From Palsa-506 sp963836355 (lineage in GTDB: Bacteria; Actinomycetota; Actinomycetes; Streptosporangiales; Streptosporangiaceae), in the NCBI GenBank assembly GCA_963836355.1, contig CAWIJO010000020.1, forward strand, positions 62,001-126,000: DNA of 64,000 nt, read 5' to 3'. Each line of letters starts with the position of its first letter. Positions within the stretch are counted from its first letter, which is position 1. Of this stretch, positions 17,463 through 25,582 are shown piece after piece. The notes beneath the pieces were generated by a model. It was given only the letters and a program-made list of their open reading frames with translations. It had not been told where the DNA came from and made no database searches. Position numbers and translations under genes: made by a program.

Positions 17463-17963
17463 CTACTGAGTCACCTGGGTTGTCCAGGCCTGCTGCCACT
17501 GCGAGTACGGCACGCAGTCCTGCTGGCCGTTGTCACACGTCGGGAGCGGCGTCTTCCACAGCGAGATGGAGTCGAAATAACTTAGCGGCGCGTTGGCGTG
17601 GTACAGCTCGCAGGAGCCCTTCTGCAGCTTGTCCATGATGGGGCAGGCGAGCTTGTTGTCTGGCGTCTCGCCGTAGCTGACCGCCTGCTCTGCCTGGACC
17701 CTGGGCGTGCTGATGTAGCGCAGCCACATATAGGCGCAGTTCGGGTGCGGCGCCTTGGCGGCCATCATCCAGGTGTCGGCCCAACCGGTGGCGCCCTCAT
17801 TGGGTACCACGGAGCCGATCGGGAACTTCGCCGCCTTCAGCGTGCTGACCTGGATAGGCCAGCCGGCCCCGACGGTCGCGTCGCCGTTCTTGAACCCGGA
17901 TACTTCCTGGGAGGCCAGGCCCCAGTACTTCTTGATCAGCGGGCGCTGGTCCGCGAGCAGCTT
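17463..17963 (-). pseudogene. potD: PotD-like substrate-binding protein, C-terminal remnant
   Basis: Only the last ~165 residues of a polyamine-type periplasmic binding protein remain (from KLLADQRPLIKKYWG through GDATVGAGWPIQV, ATGWADTWMMAAK, to WQQAWTTQVTQ). The signal peptide and N-terminal lobe are gone. The remnant begins immediately after the stop codon that ends the PotA fragment, with no start codon of its own, so one deletion removed the end of potA and the front of potD. Confidence 0.8.
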
Positions 17964-18314
17964 CTACTCGATATTCTCGGCAACCGTCATGTGCGGGAAC
18001 AAAGCGTAATCCTGGAATACCGTATTGACGTTGCGCGCGTACGGCGGCACCCGGGTCACGACGTGCCCGGCGAGTTCAATCTGGCCCGCATCCGGCTGCT
18101 CAAAACCGGCGATGAGGCGCAATAGCGTCGTCTTCCCCGATCCCGACGGGCCAAGCAGAGTAAAGAACTCGCCGCGTTCGACTGCTGGCTCAACGCCACC
18201 GAGCGCCAGCACGCCCCCATAGTGTTTGCGCAGGCCCGCGACGCGGACGGCGGCCTGCGAGGCGGGCCAAGGGCCAGCCTCGGCGGGCTGGCCGGGGGCG
18301 GGATTTGCGATCAT
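17964..18314 (-). pseudogene. potA: PotA-like ABC ATPase, N-terminal fragment
   Basis: From ATG 18314 a 116-residue fragment contains Walker A (LLGPSGSGKTTLLRLIAGFE) and the Q-loop region (VNTVFQDYALFPHMTVAENIE), then meets TAG at 17966-17964. The signature motif, Walker B and C-terminal regulatory domain of a normal ~350-residue PotA are missing. The downstream DNA continues as potD coding sequence, placing a deletion exactly here. It was probably the first gene of the former transporter operon. Confidence 0.82.
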
Positions 18315-18456
18315 CCGGCTCGTTTTACCATGGTCGGCACCAAGGCCGCAATTATCCGCGCTGCAAGCGCCATGCAGTCGGCTGAATGACCGTTCACCCG
18401 GATCCGAAATCCCGTTGCGGAAGTTCCGCATCATGGCACACCACCAGGAGGACAGC

Positions 18457-18990
18457 ATGCAGTGGCTGAACGAGCCAGCCCAATGGTCCGCGGAGCCGGG
18501 CAGCCTTGCCGTGACGGCCGATCCGGGCACCGACTTCTGGCGTACCACCAGCTACGGGTACGTCCGCGATAACGGCCACCTCTACGGTGATCTGCTGGCT
18601 GGCGACTTCGATCTGGCAATGCGCGTGAGCGGTGCCTTTGCCGAGCAGTACGACCAGGCGGGAGCGATGGTCCGGGTCGACGAGCGGCACTGGCTCAAGA
18701 CCGGCGTGGAGTATTTCGATGGCCGGATGCGCCTGTCCACCGTCGTGACGAACGACTACTCAAGCTGGGCGGTCGCGGATCTGCCCGCGGTGCCAGGCAC
18801 GCTCCGGCTCTTCCTGGCCAGGCGCGGCGACGCGGTCGAGGTGCGCTACGCGCTGGGCGAGCGCGAGCCGGAACTTGCGGCCCTCGTGTACCTGCCGCCG
18901 GGAACGGCGCACGCCGGGGCGATGTGCGCGGCGCCGGAGGGACGCGGCTTCCAGGCCGCCTTCCGCGACCTGGCCCTGATGACACGCTGA
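18457..18990 (+). CDS. DUF1349-family beta-sandwich protein
   Basis: Predicted 177 residues. ATG 18457 is preceded by AGGAG at 18446-18450, so the longer upstream frame is rejected. Landmarks are DPGTDFWRTTSYGYVRDNGHLY, the DQAGAMVRVDERHWLKTGVEYFDGR block and LSTVVTNDYSSWAV, typical of the concanavalin-like DUF1349 (yeast Ygj/regulation-of-enolase-like) family. It probably binds a carbohydrate or small ligand in the cytoplasm. No operon partner: it diverges from the dead transporter and is convergent with ssrA. Confidence 0.85.
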   Translation: MQWLNEPAQWSAEPGSLAVTADPGTDFWRTTSYGYVRDNGHLYGDLLAGDFDLAMRVSGAFAEQYDQAGAMVRVDERHWLKTGVEYFDGRMRLSTVVTNDYSSWAVADLPAVPGTLRLFLARRGDAVEVRYALGEREPELAALVYLPPGTAHAGAMCAAPEGRGFQAAFRDLALMTR

Positions 18991-19001
18991 TCCCGCGCCG
19001 C

Positions 19002-19151
19002 CCGGCGCTACCCGGGGTTCCAGGGGGTTGTCCCCTGGGCAGATGACGAGACGACCCCCGCGCGCAAGTACAACGGGTCACCGGCGCTACCCGGGGGTTC
19101 CAGGGGGTTGCCCCCTGGGCAGATGACGAGACGACCCCCGCGCGCAAGCAC
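19002..19151. repeat. 70-bp direct repeat, two copies, each with a hairpin
   Basis: Copies at 19002-19071 and 19081-19151 are nearly identical (79-bp period). Each contains CCAGGGGGTTGxCCCCTGG, a compact inverted repeat. They lie just past the 3' end of ssrA and the end of the convergent gene, where they may act as a two-way terminator. Confidence 0.85.
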
Positions 19152-19170
19152 GGGGGTCGCCAGAGTCTCG

Positions 19171-19539
19171 TGGAGGTGGCGGGAATCGAACCCGCGTCCT
19201 TCGGTACTTCACCAGGGCTTCTCCGGGCGCAGCCTGCGCTAGCTTTTCTTAGCCCCGGCGTTCACGCAGGCGAGTCGCCGACGGGCTCAGCCACTGTTTG
19301 GTGTCCCGCCTAGTCCCGTGGCCGGGCCAGGCGGTGGATCCTCCTTGCTGATGCCAGACACCGGGCCGGAGGCTCTCCCGGGCTGACAACCCCTAACTCG
19401 CGGTCAGGCCGCGAGGGCGAGGTGAGTGCGCTTTGCGTTGGCACTTAGTGTTTGCGGTCACGGGATTTGCGAGGTCGTATCCGCAACCCTCGGCCCGCTT
19501 CCCCTGGATCGACTACCAAAGTCGAAACCTGTCACCCCC
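19171..19539 (-). ncRNA. ssrA: tmRNA (transfer-messenger RNA), 369 nt
   Basis: The 5' GGGGGUG (19539-19533) pairs with the 3' CACCUCC followed by discriminator A at 19171; CCA is not encoded. The 3' half shows a T-arm reading GGACGCGGGTTCGATTCCCGCC and the 5' end has the usual GACAGGUUUCGAC. The resume codon is GCC at 19442 and the tag frame reads ANAKRTHLALAA with TGA at 19406-19404. tmRNA and SmpB rescue stalled ribosomes and add this degradation tag. smpB lies about 3.5 kb upstream on the same strand, as in many actinomycetes. Confidence 0.97.
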
Positions 19540-19648
19540 TCTTGAATTGTCTAACACGGGCCGGCCTGGCCGGATTCCGCGTCGTGATCCACGGTACCCG
19601 ATCCGCGCATCGGCACCAACCGCGATAATCCCCGGCAGACAGGAAGAA

Positions 19649-19749
19649 GCCCGATGGCTTACCCCCCCGAGTGGGCCATCGGGCATCAACCTGGCGGAGG
19701 AAGAGCCCCCGTGGGCGCTGGCGGTGGCCGAAGATCGCGCCCACGGGGG
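19649..19749. terminator. Two consecutive stem-loops between the PBP gene and ssrA
   Basis: Stem 1 pairs GCCCGATGGC (19649-19658) with GCCATCGGGC (19675-19684). Stem 2 pairs CCCCCGTGGGCGC (19706-19718) with GCGCCCACGGGGG (19737-19749), perfect 13-bp arms. They lie in the 383-bp gap downstream of the PBP stop and upstream of ssrA, both read leftward. They probably end the smpB/PBP transcript; the remaining sequence near 19540-19570 should hold the ssrA promoter, which I cannot place with confidence. Confidence 0.7.
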
Positions 19750-19922
19750 TCGACCGGCAGGGTCGGGCCGGTCCTGAACGACCGGGCCTCCCCCGAGATG
19801 AGGCCCGCTCTCCTCACGGCGACTGGGCCGCAACCCCCAAGCGGCACCCCAGTCACTTATGAAGACGCCAGAACGAAGCTGGATGGTTGCTCCTCGTTAC
19901 CAAAATGCGCGTAACGATAGCG

Positions 19923-22211
19923 TCACGAATTCGCCGGCAAGCCTCGCAGGAACTTCCCCGCCACCGGCGCCGCCGAGGTAAGTGGGGACCGGGTCAGCTC
20001 GAGCACCGCGAACGCCACATTCCCGCGATAACCAACGAACCAGCTGGCCCGCAGGCCATGCCCGGCCCGGCCGAGCGGGACATTCCCGACCTGTCCGAAC
20101 ACGGCCGCGCCGGGCACAGCAGCCGCGCGGCCATCCCCCGATGTCACGGTCCCCCGCATGAGCGTCCGCAGCGCTCCGACCACCTGCGGGCTAAACGCAG
20201 TCGCGTGCGACAGCCTTGGAAGGGCCGGGCTGGTCACCAGGATCGGCGGATGCCAGGCACCCGCCTGGACGGTCGCGGCGACAAGCGCCATGCCCAGCGG
20301 GCTCGTCCGTACCGTTCCGGCACCTATCGAGGCTGCGGCAAGCTGGCTGACGCTGGCCGGGCTGCCGAGCGAGCCACTGAACGCCCGCAGCGGCAGCGCC
20401 GGCTGCCATGGCACACCTAGCCCGAAGCGGCTGGCGGCCGAGGTTAGCTGGCTTGGGTGCAGCCGCAGGGACAGACCAGCGAATGCCGTCCCGCAAGCCC
20501 TGGCAAAATCCATGCTAAACGGCGGCTGCGCGCCCAGGGCCCGTTCCGGCGGGCTGTTCTTGAAGGTCCGTCCGCCGACCTGATTCTGGCTCATGCAGGG
20601 TATCCGCGTGCCGACATCGAAGCCGGCCGCGACCAGCGCAGCGGTAGAGACAATCGTGAAGGCCTGGCCCGGCTGGTAGCGGCCGTTCAGCGCGTTGATC
20701 GCGGGCATGCGGTGCGCCTTGTGCGTCGCTACGGCGAGGATCTTGCCATCGGAAGCGCGGACGGCGACGATCGCCGCGGAACCGGGCAGTGACCCGACGG
20801 CATGATCGGCGGCGGCCTGCGTAGCGGCGTCGATGGTCGTCCGCACCGGCTTGCCGTCGGACCCCCGCCAGCTCTTGAGCACGGATACCTGCCGCCCCGT
20901 GGCGTTCTCTGCGACCACCTCGGTAGTCGGCGTGCCGACCAGGGACCGCTGATAGGCAAGCTGCAGCCCGGACAGACCCACGGTTGCGCCCGGCCGGTAG
21001 GGCACGCCGTCGTCGCGCAGTGCCTGGGCCGTCTCGGTGCCGACCGAGCCCGCCACTTGCCTTGCGTCCGTGTCGAACAGCCGCAGCCTGTCCTGCTTGA
21101 TGATCAACCCGGGAACCCGGCGCAGCCGGGCGGCCAGCCGGTGGTACTCACGGGGCCGGATCCGGGCAAGCTCGAAGAACTGAGCTGACGGTGCCGCGAC
21201 GATGTCCCCGTATACCTGGTTGGCATCGAGGTTGGTCACGTCGGCGAGCTTGTCCGCCGTCCGCTGCGGACTGACCAGGCGGCCCGGATGCACGCCTACG
21301 ACGTAGACCGGCGTGCGCCTGGCCAGCGGCCGTCCGGCCGCATCGAGCAGCGCAGCTCGTCTCGGCATGGTGGTGACAACGGCCAGCCGGTATCCGCTGC
21401 GCAGGCCCGGATAGATGACGCTAGGGCTCCAGACAATCTTCCAGGTTGAATCGATCATCCGCAGCGCGAAGTGCCCCCGGTACTGCCAGGGCGCGCCGCT
21501 GCGGCCGAGATCGATCGAGGCGTTGAACTGCGCCTGGCCGTTGCCCCCTTGCTGACTGATCCGGCGCATGCTGAGCACGAGGTTGGCGGCGTCCAGCTGC
21601 CGGTATGCCGTGCGCAGCTCGGTGATCACCGTCTTCGGCGCGCCGGTAGTCATCGCTGCGGCCGCCCGGTACTGGCCCTGTTCCCAGGCGAGCAGGAACT
21701 GCTGCACGGTCGGCTCCGCGGACGGGTCCGGCGATCGAGCGCTGACCAAGACGATGGCAAGCAACGCGATGCCGCTGACCATGGCGATGGCACGTTTCCG
21801 CGTGATGCTTGCCCGCAGCCCGCGGGCCGGCCAGACCGGGCGGCGCGGCAGCGACGAGATTCGCCGACTGGCTGGCGGCTGCCGCGGCGGGGCCGTTACC
21901 GGCCGTGGCGGAACCGGGGCAAGCGGCTCCAGCGGGTGGGCAGCGGGCGATGCGGGCGGGACCGTGGCAGGTGCGGGCAGGGAGGCGGACCACAGGCCGG
22001 CCGCGGCGGGCGGTCCGTCTGCGGCGGCGGGCGGCGCGTTCCCCGATGACGGCGCGGGCGACGCCGGCCGACCAGGCGCCGCCGGCCGGACAGCGCCCGG
22101 CGCGGGCGGCGGGAACCCGGCCGCCGGGCCGACGGCCGGAGCGGGCTCATGCAGCGGCTGCTTCACTGGCGCTGGCCGCCCGGACGGACTGTTCGCGCTT
22201 ACCGCAGGCAT
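19923..22211 (-). CDS. Penicillin-binding-protein homolog with degenerate transpeptidase active site
   Basis: Predicted 762 residues as an isolated frame: a ~135-residue Pro/Ala-rich cytoplasmic part, one span (AIAMVSGIALLAIVLVSA), an MecA_N/NTF2-like domain (VQQFLLAWEQGQYRAAAAM), a PBP dimerisation domain and a transpeptidase fold. The fold aligns cleanly with class B PBPs, yet all three catalytic motifs are lost: SxxK reads QAFT (in YQPGQAFTIVSTAAL), SxN reads ACG (in ARACGTAFAGL) and KTG reads QVG (in VFGQVGNVPLG). It should not form acyl-enzyme and is probably a structural or regulatory wall protein. ATG 22211 has AGGAG only 1 nt away, so the true start may be upstream in another frame. 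Confidence 0.85.
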   Translation of the reverse strand: MPAVSANSPSGRPAPVKQPLHEPAPAVGPAAGFPPPAPGAVRPAAPGRPASPAPSSGNAPPAAADGPPAAAGLWSASLPAPATVPPASPAAHPLEPLAPVPPRPVTAPPRQPPASRRISSLPRRPVWPARGLRASITRKRAIAMVSGIALLAIVLVSARSPDPSAEPTVQQFLLAWEQGQYRAAAAMTTGAPKTVITELRTAYRQLDAANLVLSMRRISQQGGNGQAQFNASIDLGRSGAPWQYRGHFALRMIDSTWKIVWSPSVIYPGLRSGYRLAVVTTMPRRAALLDAAGRPLARRTPVYVVGVHPGRLVSPQRTADKLADVTNLDANQVYGDIVAAPSAQFFELARIRPREYHRLAARLRRVPGLIIKQDRLRLFDTDARQVAGSVGTETAQALRDDGVPYRPGATVGLSGLQLAYQRSLVGTPTTEVVAENATGRQVSVLKSWRGSDGKPVRTTIDAATQAAADHAVGSLPGSAAIVAVRASDGKILAVATHKAHRMPAINALNGRYQPGQAFTIVSTAALVAAGFDVGTRIPCMSQNQVGGRTFKNSPPERALGAQPPFSMDFARACGTAFAGLSLRLHPSQLTSAASRFGLGVPWQPALPLRAFSGSLGSPASVSQLAAASIGAGTVRTSPLGMALVAATVQAGAWHPPILVTSPALPRLSHATAFSPQVVGALRTLMRGTVTSGDGRAAAVPGAAVFGQVGNVPLGRAGHGLRASWFVGYRGNVAFAVLELTRSPLTSAAPVAGKFLRGLPANS

Positions 22212-23061
22212 CTCCTGGCTGCGCCCGCCGGACCGATCGGGCTGCCGGGACGGACGTCCGGAATCTGGCGGTCCGGTGGCTGCGGAGCTGGTCCCGGCCG
22301 GGCTCGCCGGGCGCCGGGCCTGCGCCGGGCGATTCCGCGCTGGGCGGCCCGCTGGCCGGGGCAGCCGGGGCTGGCGTGCCCGGCCAGGCGGACGGGCTGG
22401 GTGTGACCGGGAACTCCTGCGCAGCGGGCCGGCCGGACGGGCTTGCTGCCGCCGGAGGTTGCGCTGCCGATTTCTGCGCGGCCGGCCTCTGCACTGGCGA
22501 GCGCTGCACTGGCGAGCGCTGCACTGGCGAGCCCGCTGCTAGCGGGGTTCGTGCTGGCGTGCCCGGTGCAGGCAGGCCAAGTGCCGGTGGCCCCGCCGCC
22601 CCGGAAGGGGGCGGGACCGGCCAGGCGGACGGACTTGGGACTTCCCGGCTAGCCGGCTGCGGGGGCTCGGGCGGCTGCCCGCTCCACGGACCCGGGACTG
22701 CCTGCCCGGCCGACGGCGAGTCTGCCGGCGGCTGCCCGCTCCCGGCTGCCGCGCTCCCGGGCGCAGCCGGGAGGCCAGCAGTCGGGAACTCGTCGGCCGG
22801 CCTGTCCGCATCTGGCCAGGCCGGGCCCGGGATTCCGGTGCTGCCTGGCGGCTGGCCCGGTGGCAACCCGGGCCGGGCAGCCGGGGCCAAGCCGGCCGAC
22901 GGCGTTCCGTTTCCGGCCGACGGGGCCCATGCCGCGCTGGCCTCGTCGGGCAGCGAGTCGGCAGCACCGTTCCCGGTGGCCCGCGCGCCCTTGGCGCGTG
23001 GCCCCCGCATCGGCGCACGCTGCATTGCGGCGTGCGATCCGCGCCTACGGATGCGCGCCAT
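22147..23061 (-). CDS. Pro/Ala-rich ORF, probably the frameshifted N-terminus of the PBP homolog
   Basis: This 304-codon frame starts 14 bp after the smpB stop with a basic N-terminus (MARIRRRGSHAAMQRAP) and then consists almost wholly of Pro, Ala, Gly and Ser, including a SPVQR triplet made by an 18-bp DNA repeat. It overlaps the PBP frame by 65 bp in another phase. The PBP frame is itself open upstream of 22211 with similar Pro/Ser composition, so a single 1-nt shift near 22310 would fuse the two into a ~1050-residue protein with a very long disordered cytoplasmic tail. It could instead be noncoding. Confidence 0.45.
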   Translation of the reverse strand: MARIRRRGSHAAMQRAPMRGPRAKGARATGNGAADSLPDEASAAWAPSAGNGTPSAGLAPAARPGLPPGQPPGSTGIPGPAWPDADRPADEFPTAGLPAAPGSAAAGSGQPPADSPSAGQAVPGPWSGQPPEPPQPASREVPSPSAWPVPPPSGAAGPPALGLPAPGTPARTPLAAGSPVQRSPVQRSPVQRPAAQKSAAQPPAAASPSGRPAAQEFPVTPSPSAWPGTPAPAAPASGPPSAESPGAGPAPGEPGRDQLRSHRTARFRTSVPAARSVRRAQPGDACGKREQSVRAASASEAAAA

Positions 23062-23075
23062 TGTCCGCCACTGCG

Positions 23076-23540
23076 CTACCTTCGCCGCCGCAGGGCACGA
23101 TCAACCTCCCTGGCAGCATCCCGTTCCGCCAGGTCGTGGCGCTTGTCGTAGGTCCGCTTGCCGCGGGCCAGTGCCAGCTCGACCTTCGCCTTCCCGTCCT
23201 TGAAGTACAACGACAGCGGCACCAGCGTCAACCCCCGCTCGGCAGTCGCACTGGCCAGCCTGTCGATCTCCTTGCGGTGCATCAGCAGCTTACGGGGACG
23301 GCGCGGCTCGTGGTTGGTCCAGGTACCTTGGGCGTACTCGGGAATGTGCACGCCGTACAGCCACACCTCATGATCATTGATCTGGCCGAACCCGTCGGTA
23401 AGCGAAGCCCGCCCGGCTCGCAGCGATTTCACCTCGGTTCCGGTCAGCACCAGGCCCGCTTCGTAGACATCCTCGATGTGATAGTCGTGCCTGGCCCGCC
23501 GGTTCCTGGCGATGACCTTCGTGCCCTGCTCCGCTGCCAC
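23076..23540 (-). CDS. smpB: SsrA-binding protein SmpB
   Basis: Predicted 154 residues, normal length. The oligonucleotide-binding core shows NRRARHDYHIEDVYEAGLVLTGTEVKSLR, NDHEVWLYGVHIPEY and the C-terminal LARGKRTYDKRHDLAERDA...RRRR helix that enters the decoding centre. SmpB delivers alanyl-tmRNA to stalled ribosomes. GTG 23540 lies 22 bp after the ftsX stop, placing smpB in the ftsE-ftsX transcription unit. Confidence 0.97.
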   Translation of the reverse strand: MAAEQGTKVIARNRRARHDYHIEDVYEAGLVLTGTEVKSLRAGRASLTDGFGQINDHEVWLYGVHIPEYAQGTWTNHEPRRPRKLLMHRKEIDRLASATAERGLTLVPLSLYFKDGKAKVELALARGKRTYDKRHDLAERDAAREVDRALRRRR

Positions 23541-23562
23541 GATTCTCCCGTCCGCTCAGGCG

Positions 23563-24474
23563 TCACACCCGCAGGTAGCGCCGGAGCGTGAGGAACGACG
23601 TTGCGCCACATAGCAGCACGCCGATGATCATCGCAAGGATGATCACCTCGACCAGGTCGGTGGCGCTCAGCTGCACGTTGAACGGGAAGTACTGCTGCAG
23701 CGTATCCAGCCAGAGCGACTTCACCGCTATCAGCAATCCGGCTGCGACCAGCCAGCCGAATAGGCCGGCGATCACGCCTTCGACGAGGAAGGGCAGCTGG
23801 ACGTAGAAGTTCGACGCGCCGACCAGGCGCATGATGCTGGTCTCCCGGCGGCGGTTGAAGGCGGACAGCCGGATCGTGTTCGCGACCAGCAGGATGGCCG
23901 CGATGATCAGGATGATGGCGATGATCACCACCGCGTTCCGTGCGCCGTTCAGCAGCTTGTAGAACTTGTCCAGGATCGAGGAGTCATCCACGATCTGGTC
24001 GACGCCGGCCCGCCCGGTCACAGTCTGCGCCACCACCGGGAAGTCCGTCTGGGTGTTCCTGAGCTTCACCTGGAACGAGTTCGGGATATCGCCCTTGCTG
24101 ACCGAACTGACGAACGACGGATCCTGGGAGAACTCCTGCCGGAACCGGCCGTAAGCCTGGGCCTGAGATTCGTACCGGACGCTCACCACTTGCGGCAGCT
24201 TTTTCAGGTCCTGCTCGATCTGCGCCATCTCGCTCTGCGTGGCCGGGCCGTTCTGCTCGCACTGCGGGCTGACGCTGGTCTTGGTGCACAGGTAGATGGA
24301 CAGCTGGACCCGGCCCTGCCAGTAGGTCCTGGTGTTGTTGACCTGCTTGACGAACAGCAGGCCGGTGCCGAGGAGCGAAAGGCTGATGGCAACTACCACG
24401 ACCAGGGCGATGGTCATGGTCAGATTCCGCCGCAGACCGATCCATACCTCATGGAAGACAAACTGCGCACGCAT
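23563..24474 (-). CDS. ftsX: Cell-division ABC-type membrane protein FtsX
   Basis: Predicted 303 residues. ATG 24474 begins MRAQFVFHEVWIGLRRN, the usual FtsX start, directly before span 1 (TIALVVVVAISLSLLGTGLL); the open frame upstream lies inside ftsE and is ignored. A ~130-residue extracellular domain containing a Cys pair (LCTKTSVSPQCEQ) follows, then three more spans. With FtsE it controls peptidoglycan hydrolases during division and growth. It overlaps the end of ftsE by 26 bp. Confidence 0.95.
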   Translation of the reverse strand: MRAQFVFHEVWIGLRRNLTMTIALVVVVAISLSLLGTGLLFVKQVNNTRTYWQGRVQLSIYLCTKTSVSPQCEQNGPATQSEMAQIEQDLKKLPQVVSVRYESQAQAYGRFRQEFSQDPSFVSSVSKGDIPNSFQVKLRNTQTDFPVVAQTVTGRAGVDQIVDDSSILDKFYKLLNGARNAVVIIAIILIIAAILLVANTIRLSAFNRRRETSIMRLVGASNFYVQLPFLVEGVIAGLFGWLVAAGLLIAVKSLWLDTLQQYFPFNVQLSATDLVEVIILAMIIGVLLCGATSFLTLRRYLRV

Positions 24475-25198
24475 TTGTGTGATCCCTCGGTAATCCTGGA
24501 CGGGCCGGCGAGTAGGCCTGGCCGTAGACACCGCGCGATTGGTCGCGCACGACCTTGCCATATTCAAGTTCGATAACGCGCTTTCGCATGGAATCCACGA
24601 TCGCTGCATCGTGCGTGGCCATGACGACCGTGGTCCCTGTTCGGTTAATACGGTCGAGGACCTTCATGATGCCGATCGACGTCGCCGGGTCGATGTTTCC
24701 GGTCGGCTCGTCGGCCAGCAGGATCATCGGCCGGTTGACGAACGCGCGGGCCATCGCGACCCGCTGCTGCTCGCCGCCGGACAGCTCGTCTGGCATCCGG
24801 TCCCGCTTGCCCTCCAGCCCGACAAGGTCGATCACTTCCGGCACGACCTTGCGGATGAACCGCCGCGGCTTGCCGATGACCTCTAGCGCGAACGCGATGT
24901 TCTGGTAAACGTTCTTGCTGGGCAGCAGCCGGAAATCCTGGAACACGCAGCCAATCCGGCGGCGCAGGTGCGGCACCTTCCAGTTGGTGAGCCGGGCAAG
25001 ATCCTTGCCGGCCACATGGATCCTGCCATCGCTCGGCCGTTCCTCCTTGAGTACCAGTCGGAGGAACGTCGATTTGCCGGACCCCGATGGCCCGACCAGG
25101 AAAACGAACTCGCCCTTTTCGACGTCAAGATTGACGCTCTCCAAGGCGGGACGGCTCTGGTTCGGGTACATCTTGGTGACGTTGTCGAAGTGGATCAC
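24449..25198 (-). CDS. ftsE: Cell-division ATP-binding protein FtsE
   Basis: Predicted 249 residues. GTG 25198 starts VIHFDNVTKMYPN as in other FtsE proteins. Walker A is GPSGSGKSTFLR, the signature LSGGEQQRVAMARA, Walker B ILLADEPTGNID, and the H-loop MATHD. It is the ATPase partner of FtsX. The C-terminal ~25 residues (SPARPGLPRDHTNACAVCLP) exceed the usual length and overlap the ftsX start. Confidence 0.95.
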   Translation of the reverse strand: MIHFDNVTKMYPNQSRPALESVNLDVEKGEFVFLVGPSGSGKSTFLRLVLKEERPSDGRIHVAGKDLARLTNWKVPHLRRRIGCVFQDFRLLPSKNVYQNIAFALEVIGKPRRFIRKVVPEVIDLVGLEGKRDRMPDELSGGEQQRVAMARAFVNRPMILLADEPTGNIDPATSIGIMKVLDRINRTGTTVVMATHDAAIVDSMRKRVIELEYGKVVRDQSRGVYGQAYSPARPGLPRDHTNACAVCLP

Positions 25199-25356
25199 AG
25201 GCCCATCACACGGCGCTCGACGGAAAAAATACCGGACGACCCGCCGGGGCGGCCAGGCGTCCCGGTTTGGCCTTGGGCCAGTGTAGGGGGGAAACTGGGC
25301 AGGAACGTCCAACATCGGCGAAGTGACCGGGTAGCCGCCGGGACGGAGGGACCCAG

Positions 25357-25530
25357 ATGAGCTGCGAACACCTGATCTGCGCTGCCTGCGCGGGGCCGGT
25401 GGCAGAGGGTCACTGCCCGGTCTGCCAAACCGCCCGGGCGCACGTGCATCACGCGGGCGGCGGCTTGCGGCTGCCGATCATCGCTGCGGCGCTGATCGCG
25501 CTGCTGCTGCTGCTAGCGATGCAGCTGCAC
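25357..25530 (+). CDS. 57-residue zinc-ribbon-like tail-anchored membrane protein
   Basis: ATG 25357 is preceded by GGACGGAGGG, an excellent ribosome site. The protein has two CxxC knuckles (CAAC and CPVC, with nearby His and Cys) in its first 30 residues, then one C-terminal span rich in Leu/Ala/Ile (LPIIAAALIALLLLLAMQL) and stops. This layout suggests a cytoplasmic zinc knuckle on a tail anchor. It is divergent from ftsE and convergent with prfB. Function unknown; the strong ribosome site and the motif pairing argue it is real. Confidence 0.75.
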
Positions 25531-25582
25531 TGACCAACTCAGGCAGCACTCGTCCAAGGCCGCCTGGGCGCTCGCTGGGCCG

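Noticed and set aside
21809..23203. 464-codon plus-strand frame opposite the PBP tail and smpB
   Set aside because: Pro/Ala/Arg low-complexity translation of the reverse of a Pro-rich coding region, and it runs through smpB.
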